A stretch of DNA of 64,000 bases from Nymphaea colorata (taxonomy: Eukaryota > Streptophyta > Magnoliopsida > Nymphaeales > Nymphaeaceae), in NCBI RefSeq assembly GCF_008831285.2, contig NC_045143.1:22072302-22136301 (forward strand), written 5' to 3'. The notes under the pieces are model-generated. The model was given only the letters and a program-made list of their open reading frames with translations, ran no database searches and had not been told where the DNA came from. Positions 57,147-64,000 of this stretch are shown piece after piece; the stretch's first letter is position 1, and each line of letters opens with the position of its first letter. Made by a program: the position numbers and the translations under genes.

Positions 57147-58400
57147 CGCAGATAAATCTACAAATGATCTTATTAAACCTTCTCAGAATAGCTACAAGAG
57201 GTCGAAAGACCGTCAGAGCATGAAATGGGACAGACGCATGATAATGTTTAGCAAAAATAATACGATCTAGGAGAGAAAGCAGCTTTTCATGCCAACACTG
57301 AAGGCGATCCATAAGTTTCTGCTCCACTGCAATCCAAAAGAAAGGTGCAGGAGGCGACAGCGTAATCTGAAAACCCAAGTAGTCCATGGGCAGACCAACA
57401 GCCTTACACCCAAAGCAAGCTTTCGCAAGAAGTACCATGGCCAGATCCGCGTGAATGAGAGAAATGTGACAATTAGAGGAATTAATAGAAAAACTCAAGA
57501 TAAGCTCAAAACCCTGAAGGATGAGCAAAGTTCTCACAATCTGTTGGCGGGAAGCAGTGCCAAACAGGAGAAAATCGTCAACATACTGAGAGGTGGAGAA
57601 GGCTTGTAAGTGGGGGAGGGAATGCGGTGTAAGAAAGCCAACAACCGCAGCATGACGAAATAAAGCAGAGAAACACTCGACAACTAAGTTAAAAAGCAAC
57701 GACGATAACGAACAACCCTGACAGAGGCTGCGACCGAGACAGAAGAAATCACCACACATCCCATTGAAGGAGACCGCAAGTTGCGCCCCAGTGACAAGCG
57801 AAAGGATCTATTGCCGAAACGACAGACCAAATCAAGGCGCGTGAGGAGGTGAGACAGAAACTGCTAACTAACCAAATCAAGGGCCTTAGAGATGTCCAAG
57901 TTAAGGATGAAAGAAGGAAGACGCAGGTAGTATAGGGAGTGAACAACCTCATTGGCCATGACAAAAGCATCCTGCAAATGCCGACCCTTGATGAATGCTT
58001 CCTGGAAGGAGTTAGTGATAGAAGACATAACAGACGCAAGGCGCAAGGAAAGCAACTTAGCAATAATCTTGTAAGGTATGCCTAAGATAGAGATCGAGCA
58101 AAAATGGCTGACGTCCCTAGGGTTAGGATGCTTAGACACCAAGACGCAGGTGGTTTGATTAAATTCCTTAAGAAAGATAGGAGTTGGAGGCAAATTCATC
58201 ACAAAACACAAATATATCAGCGCTACAAGACTCTCAAAATGTGCAAAAAAATTCAATAGGGAAACCATAAATGTTGGATGCCTTACCAGAGCCGAGGGCC
58301 CAAACAACATTCTTGATTTCTTGGTGCACAAAGGGTTGCTCAAGAGAGATCGCACACGAGACGGAGAGGGATGAGAGGTGAAAGTCTGGCAGAGGGGCAT
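57055..58400 (-). pseudogene. LINE-A reverse transcriptase
   Basis: The best-kept RT in the window. Blocks include TTCVLVSKHPNPRDVSHF, YKIIAKLLSLRLASVM, FILNLDISKALDLVS (58400-57864, first Asp kept), then in a second frame (57759-57055) GCSLSSLLFNLVVE, QYVDDFLLF (57588-57562, catalytic pair intact) and LPMDYLGFQITLS. A break near 57760-57865 separates the two halves. The protein would copy the element's RNA at the target nick. Confidence 0.85.
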
Positions 58401-58839
58401 GGAAGCAAAGAGGCTTAGAGTAGAAATCTCGAAAATGAGCAGTCAAAGTCGAGAGAATGTCATCACCTAGAAAAACTCTGTGTCCAATGACCATAGACTG
58501 AAGCAAAGTTTGACGGCACCTCTGAGAGGCAGCCAAGTAGAAGAATGTAGAATTCTGGTCTCCATACAAAAGCCAACCCAGTCGAGAACGGTGCTGCCAA
58601 TGGATGGACTCCCTAATCCGCCATTCATGAGCAAGATACTGGAGACAAAGGAGACGAAGAGATTGATCCGTAGAAATGTTGTCAACAGACTGGAGGGACA
58701 GAATCTTCTCATTCCAAACGGTCACCTCAGAAAACTTGCCGCTCCAGAAAATGCTCTTTTAGGCAAAGACCTCCCTCCTGATGGAATGTAACTTTCGTGA
58801 GAGCCTGAAAGCAGCCCAACTACCGTTGAAGGTGCGAGC

Positions 58840-59602
58840 TCACCATTTAGAGACGGCAGCCACAAAAGACTCATCTCGAAGCCACCAAAGCTCAAAACGA
58901 AACCTGGCGTGCCCGGTACCAGCCCTACCCCAAAGAAGGGAAAAGAGAAGCAGAGCATGGTTAGACAAGAGCCTCGATCCTAAAACCAAGGAGAACGAAG
59001 GAAAGGTAAAGAACAGCTCAGGTGAAAGAAAAACACGGTCCAACCTACGGAGAATGGGAGGATTCCTATTGTTGGACTAAGTAAACATACCATTATTCAG
59101 AGGTACATCAAAAAGCCAAATTCTTCAACAAAAGAGCGAAAAATAGACATAGACGGGCCAGAACTGATAGGATAGGATGAGTCAGCAAGGATAAGCAAAC
59201 AATTGAAGTCCTCTACCAAAAGGCATGACAAAGAAGCAAGATGACGAGCATGATGTAGCTCAGCCCACAGCTAGTCACACAAGGCCTCAACGCAAGGGCC
59301 ATAGACCGCAGTTACTAAGACCGGACTATTGGGCCAGAGACCATTGAAAATAGCTGAGATAGAATACCTACCAACATGCATAACAACCCTTGTAACTGGT
59401 GAAGACCAGGCCAGCAGGATGCCGCCAGGAACCCAAAGGACAGTTGACACAACAAGGTACGAACATAGGCATGAGAGATAACAGATAGCTTGGTCTCAAC
59501 CACGATAAGCAAAGAAGGGTCATGCTGATTGACCCAAGAAGAGAGACATCTATGCCGATAACGGGCACTCAGGCCCCGCACATTCCAACATGCAACCCTC
59601 AT
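58840..59602 (-). pseudogene. LINE-A ORF2 endonuclease (degenerate)
   Basis: ATG 59602 opens with RVACWNVRGLSARYRH, the typical start of the APE-type endonuclease. VVETKLS follows, matching the E-T-K motif with the catalytic Glu. Later text (59043-58840) includes DRVFLSPEL, NHALLLFS in place of SDH and FRFELWWLRDESF. The frames between are broken. Confidence 0.8.
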
Positions 59603-59619
59603 GGGAAAACCATGTGAAG

Positions 59620-61308
59620 TGACGTACGTCTGGCCGTCCTAGCAGCATCGAGAGAGAGGATAGAGGCCGCGGAAACCCCAATCCTATGCAATTCCTACCG
59701 CAACCTGGCAAGGTTGGAGTGGGAGGCTGGCGCAATAGCAGAAACAAAAGAAGAATGCAGGAAATCAAGTTGCTCATGTGGAAGCGAGACCCTAAGAGAG
59801 GCAAGCACGTCCGGAAGGGAGATGCCAAGCTCAACGTCTAACAAGGGAGGAACAAGTGGCAACCTATCGGGCAAGAGATGACAAACAGAAGGTCCGGTGG
59901 TGGAACCAGGCAACCGAGCAAGAGAGAGAGGGGAGGATGGGGTAGCAGTGGCGGACACAAAATCAGAACGCAGGGTGGGGGAAAAAGTATCAACACAAGG
60001 AACGTGGGTGAGGACAGGGCTAATAGGGGGAAGGGGCAAGCAGGTGGGGTTGCGAGGACAGCCGCAACTGAGTGCAAGGAGCAGAACATGCAAGGAAGGC
60101 AAGTCGGTGGCAATGCTACTGCCAATGGAAATAGAAGAAAGCCATAACAGATGGGCAAAGAAGGTGGTCTTGGATGACAAAAGGGGCAAAGGGGGGCCGG
60201 TAACAAGGGTAAAGGGCAAGGAACATGCCACAGAGGGAGATGGGTTGACTGGGGGTGATGAAACGTCGGAGGTCAAAGCAACAGAGGCCACAACTGAAAA
60301 AGAGTGAGCAACAACAGCGACCTCAAGGGGACGACCCCCTGCTGACGGGCGGGCAGCCGACTGTGATGGTACAAAGGACTAGATGTCACCAAGATCAGAC
60401 AGAGCAGCACCGGGCCGGGGCATCCCGAGGTGGACGAGCGTGAACCCCCTGCTCGCAGAGAAGAAAAAGGAAGGGGCAAACAAGGTACCTCGGGGGAGCG
60501 CGGAAGAGAGCAGGCAGGGCAACACCGAGTAGGCAAGGACAACTCCAGTGGTGAGGGAAGCAAGGGTGGAATCTATGATGGTGGGAGCTCGACAATCGAA
60601 GAGAGCTGGTGTGGTAGTCCACCTGGCCTGAAGACCCGCAGGACCTCTACCAAGAAAGGTGGACCCCGCGCACTAGGAAAAGTAGGCCCTGGCCAAGGAA
60701 GTCTAATAGAGCCAAAGAAAATAGAGATAGCATTCGAAGTTGGCGATAGAGGAGCAGCTGCCAGAGGAACCTGTACCCAGAAAGAGGAAGCAATCGCCGC
60801 AAAGCCATTCCGCCGACCAAAAAGTCACTGATCATTCTGACAAGTACAAAAACGGCAGCGGGAACATGTGGCGCCTTGGCAGCCGTTCAAGGTAGTACAC
60901 CTCTAACACCACCATTGGCCCCATCTGACACAGATAAAAACGATAGACCGAAGAAGGTGACGAAGCTTGGAAGCACGACGAGAAGAGGGAACACACCAAA
61001 GTGAGGGGGCGGCCTACCAATGAAGACACCTTGGGGAGCCTCAGCCGCAAGGAATAGTCACCCATCTACAAAAAAAGAAACACACATCGCATGGGTGGGA
61101 GGAATGCTAAAGGAGGCCTCGATTATCTTGCAACTGAAGCGAGCCAACGAAAACACAATTGAAGATGGTAGACTGCCAACTGAATGACAACGCCAAAGCC
61201 TGACGGATCCCCTCAGGCGAGCAAAGAAAACTGACTGCAGCACTACAAAGCAAGTGATTAAGGGAGAGGGGGTTACCCGACCTAATACCACAAAGACTGG
61301 GGCCACCA
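59620..61308 (-). pseudogene. LINE-A ORF1, downstream part (degenerate)
   Basis: GC-rich, Pro/Leu/Ser-rich text in several frames (61309-61058, 60563-60273, 60291-59695). The first ~200 bp continue the frame that opens at 63996 on the far side of the hAT element, up to a stop at 61107. No zinc knuckle was found. ORF1 identity rests on position upstream of the endonuclease and on continuity across the hAT insertion. Confidence 0.55.
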
Positions 61309-61536
61309 ACCCTAGCTAGGGCTGTTCAACGAGTCGAGCTACTCGAACTCGACTCGTTTAACTCGACTCGTATGTTTAAACGAGCTGCTTATTTAGTTAA
61401 ACGAGTCGAGCTCGAGTTGACGAGCCGACTCGTTTAATTAATCGAGTCGAGTTCGAGTTCATGTGAGGAAACTCGTTAAACTCGAATCGGCTCGATTATT
61501 TAGTAAACCAGTTTTTTTAAAACCGGTTCAAAATCA

Positions 61537-61890
61537 AGATGAGAAAGCGCCAAGGCGGGAAGAATTTTAGGGTTTCTCATATCATTTCCTTTTTGCGTTT
61601 TCGCTCTCTCCTCTCCGAGTCCGACTCTCCCTCTCTCCGTCTCTCGCCTGACGCCTCTCTCCCCCTCGCGCAACTCTCCCGACGATTACCACGTCGTCTC
61701 CTCATCAGTCATCCCTTCACGTAAGTCTCCTTCTCTCTCTATCCAAACCGACACCTAAACCCTAATTTTTCTTCTTATATTCCCCCCTCCCTCTGGGCCG
61801 TTTGTTTGATGGTTCTCTCGCTATCTCTGGTTTTATTTCCGTTCAGGAGAAAAATCGAGGTGCTCCGCAAGAATGGATGCACTCTGGTAG
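61537..61890 (+). pseudogene. Captured 5' gene fragment with splice sites, inside the hAT element
   Basis: An exon-like stretch with a short frame starting ATG at 61539 and a CT-rich, plant-5'-UTR-like text ends at 61720 with the donor CAC|GTAAGT. A second exon-like piece, 61847-61890, follows the acceptor TTCAG and ends at the donor GTAG|GTGAGT. The retained intron (61721-61846) shows that the piece was taken from DNA, not from spliced RNA. The source gene is not recognised. Confidence 0.5.
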
Positions 61891-62694
61891 GTGAGTTCGC
61901 TTTTTCTGCTACTGGAGTTCCCTTTTATTTTTGAACCTCATACTTGTGATCACGTGGGGATCATCTGGATTTCTTGTTTGAAAAGTTTAAAGGTCGGTAA
62001 TGACGTTGAACGCGGTTGAATTTCTTGGTCAGTAACACTAGTAGGGTTATTTTTTGTTTGATTAGTGCACTTAGATTATTTGCACGTGCAAGTGTGTTGC
62101 TCTCTTTGCTGCCTAAGTTGATAAACAAAATTCTAGAACGTGGAAATCTGATTTCCTCGTTTGTGTTGGAAAGTGGGAGAAGCTGGAAGATGACATTCGA
62201 CCGTAATGCTACTCCAAATTAACCAGTTGGTCCGTTAAATCCCACTCCCCAAAATGCTGATTAGTTTTCCAGATTGGTTCACTCTTCATGTTTTATCTTG
62301 AATGTTTCCAGATCCTTCATGTTTGTTTTTCTGAAGAATGATTTAATCTTATGCTGATAGTCTTTTAGGCGAGGAAAAAAGGGGAAAATCCTTATCGGCA
62401 TCTGACAGGTAGGAATTGATTTAAAGAACTGGGTTTCTCTTAAAGCTGCATTGTGAGTTGTTGAACTGCTTAAAATTCATGAGAAAGATCATAAGCACAC
62501 TTAAAGTTTGGTTCATCAGTTAGTAAGGAACATTCTTATGTATTAGAAGCATCACCAAGGTGTTTTCTGCAAGCATTTTTTTGTTCTTGTCCTGCTGCTG
62601 TTGACATTTATCTATCTTTTTTTTTGTTCTTGTCCTGCTGCTGTTGACATTTATCTGTCACCAAGGTGTTTTCTTGATTTTTTGGTGAGGTGTA

Positions 62695-62819
62695 CTCACT
62701 CTGATGAGAATAGCAACAATCTTCTCGACAAGTTGCAAGATGCATTTGGGAGAGGCCAGAACCCTTCCTCTGTTCTTCCCATGATTTCAGCTGAGCTTGC
62801 AACACTAACAATAGCTTGA
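62695..62819 (+). pseudogene. Unassigned exon-like segment inside the hAT element
   Basis: A frame reading HSDENSNNLLDKLQDAFGRG and then PSSVLPMISAELATL before a stop has protein-like composition, unlike surrounding chance frames. Upstream, a 52-bp text (TTTTTGTTCTTGTCCTGCTG onward) is duplicated in tandem at about 62578-62660. I do not recognise the source protein. Confidence 0.3.
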
Positions 62820-62968
62820 AAAAGATTCAACTAAGGATTGGAACAGTAAGAGAAACCCAGTTCTCTGCTAGTTGAGTAGTTTCTGCTCATGGGTAAGTTT
62901 TTGCATTTCTAAGCATCTTTTCTTAATTTTTTTTTGTTCTAAATGCAGATCTATTGGACTTTTTGCAG

Positions 62969-63075
62969 GTTCATTTTTACATTTCTTGCTATTGGGATCG
63001 TAGTATGCTTCTGCACACTCTGTGGGCATGTGGTAGCCAACAACATCAACGTCCTCCTTCTTACTTTCGTATCCT
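62969..63075 (+). pseudogene. Tetraspanin-like exon fragment inside the hAT element
   Basis: After an acceptor TTTTGCAG (62961-62968) the reading FIFTFLAIGIVVCFCTLCGH is followed by VVANNINVLLLTFV. This resembles transmembrane segment 2 and the short inner loop of plant tetraspanins of the TET18/19 type, which have a similar F-L-G-I-G…C-SGH pattern. The rest of the gene is absent or too decayed to read. The call rests on pattern memory and is moderate. Confidence 0.45.
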
Positions 63076-63943
63076 TTATTGCTGATATAGAAAAGTTGGC
63101 AAACTTCTGTGCTTTTTCCTCTGTTCCCGCTTAGAGCAGATCAAGCATCATAGGGAGTATCTGCATATAACATCTATTACAGTTGGCATGTGTTTCTCAA
63201 AGGCACTTATTTGGAACCATCTCGTGGTTTCACTTGATTGCTGCTCGTAATAGCTACCAAGGAGATTCCCCAAGTGTATTTCCCTTCTAGATGCTATTCA
63301 TTATAAAACTTCTGTGGCAATCTGATTACAGGGACGCATTTGAAAGGAGCCATATGTGCACAGGTGGGATTTGAAACTGTATTGGTCTTCGGGTTTGTTT
63401 CTACAACTATTTGAACAAAATATGTCAATGACAAATTGTTGATTTGTTGCCTTTTAGGACTCTAACCTGTATAGCATGGATAATGATAAAAAGTTCACTT
63501 CTAATGTTGTTTTTAGTTTACATTTGTGTTCAAAACTCCTAAAGATATGAGGTTATCCTCAACCTCCTTAAGTACATAGTATTCGTCTGATTATCGTTTA
63601 TTCCCAAAGTCATTTCGTCCATTCGCCGTGGCTGCCTATCATTAAAAAGAAACTATTCGTGAAAAACTACAGAAATGAGTAATATTAATCGAGCTCACGA
63701 GTTCGAGCCTTATCGAGCTTCACGTATTCGAGCTCGAGCTCAACAAGTTAGGATGCAACTAAACGAGCTTAATTGAGCTTAATCGAGCCGAGCTCGAGCT
63801 CGACCATTGACTATCGAGTCGAGTTCGAGCCAGGATAGTCGAGTTATAATCGAGTTCGAGTCGAGTCGAGCTCGTGTCTTATTTAGTCGAGCCGAGTTCG
63901 AGCTGGCCGAGCTCGGGCTCGACTCGGCTCGTGTTCAGCCCTA

Positions 63944-64000
63944 ACCCTAGCCCCCTGTGGTGGCTGCAAATGTGGAGGAGGAGGGAGGGTGGCCATGACA
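63944..64000 (-). pseudogene. LINE-A ORF1, N-terminal part
   Basis: ATG at 63996-63994 opens MATLPPPPHLQPPQGAR. With the hAT element and one 8-bp duplication ignored, the same frame runs on at 61308 for a further 67 codons to the stop at 61107. This shows the hAT entered a formerly continuous reading frame. Confidence 0.6.

Larger units (their letters stand above)
56200..61308 (-). mobile_element. LINE-A, L1-type element, part 2 (after the hAT insertion)
   Basis: Minus-strand order: ORF1 remnant (61308-59620), endonuclease (59602-58840), linker, reverse transcriptase (58400-57055), zf-RVT and C-terminus (57146-56299), then a 3' UTR rich in T (to about 56200). ORF1 begins at 63996, beyond the hAT element, and the element probably continues off the right edge. 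It lies head to tail with LINE-B with no spacer I can define. Confidence 0.85.
61317..63943. mobile_element. hAT element, 2627 bp, with captured gene pieces
   Basis: The ends are TAGGGCTGTTCAACGAG and, in reverse complement, TAGGGCTGAACACGAG. The flanks are a perfect 8-bp duplication, ACCCTAGC (61309-61316 and 63944-63951), the hAT signature. Both termini (61330-61500 and 63685-63930) are dense in CGAGCTCGAG/CGAGTTCGAG motifs, as in known plant hAT MITEs. The interior is not transposase: it resembles a genic region in plus orientation with a CT-rich leader, splice sites and a tetraspanin-like exon. It must have been moved by a transposase from elsewhere. It is inserted in LINE-A ORF1. Confidence 0.88.

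Noticed and set aside
59838-60831. Long GC-rich frames on both strands (e.g. 59897-60307 and 60430-60831 plus)
   Set aside because: They are complements or shifted frames of the degenerate LINE-A ORF1 region and show only compositional bias.
1-64000. tRNA or rRNA genes, CRISPR arrays, bacterial-type operons
   Set aside because: None seen by eye. Short tRNA-like boxes occur only in the SINE-like repeats.

Overview
This window reads as nuclear DNA of a flowering plant. It is AT-rich, carries a spliced host gene with classic GT-AG introns, and is packed with Ty1/copia, long-LTR, LINE, SINE, hAT and CACTA-type sequences. Only two host genes are supported. RPT1, a 26S proteasome ATPase subunit, runs on the minus strand at 39853-52933; all ten coding exons can be placed and they join to 425 codons. 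A single-exon-looking acidic membrane protein of a plant-specific family lies at 29628-30548 (minus) and seems to lack its last exon. Species cannot be told from the sequence.

Left third (1-18490): a decayed copia element on the minus strand runs off the left edge and ends at about 7356. Its leader is split by a 3.6 kb solo LTR (LTR-A, 3562-7174, plus strand, target duplication AAGGC). A LINE fragment follows (7357-7655), then a divergent third LTR (LTR-C, 7656-7692 and 11322-12986). LTR-C is split by a second 3.6 kb solo LTR in the opposite orientation (LTR-B, 7693-11316, flanks ACGCC/ATGCC). LTR-A and LTR-B look like a 7.7 kb palindrome, but the target duplications show two independent insertions. 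A nearly full-length LINE (12987-18490) follows.

Middle (18490-39850): mostly intergenic. It holds a CACTA-type transposase remnant, two small hAT MITEs with 8-bp flanking duplications, two SINE-like copies, diverged duplications and two palindromic compound microsatellites. The acidic membrane-protein gene lies here.

RPT1 (39853-52933): its introns are swollen. Intron 6 is 5.4 kb and holds several small elements. Three copies of one hAT MITE family sit in introns 5 and 6, each with an 8-bp target duplication; a further SINE-like copy is in intron 9.

Right end (53395-64000): two related LINEs lie head to tail on the minus strand. The upstream one is interrupted in ORF1 by a 2.6 kb hAT element (61317-63943) with a perfect 8-bp target duplication (ACCCTAGC). 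That element carries what look like captured exons with intact splice signals, including a tetraspanin-like segment. It is the most noteworthy object in the window. No unknown multi-gene system was seen.
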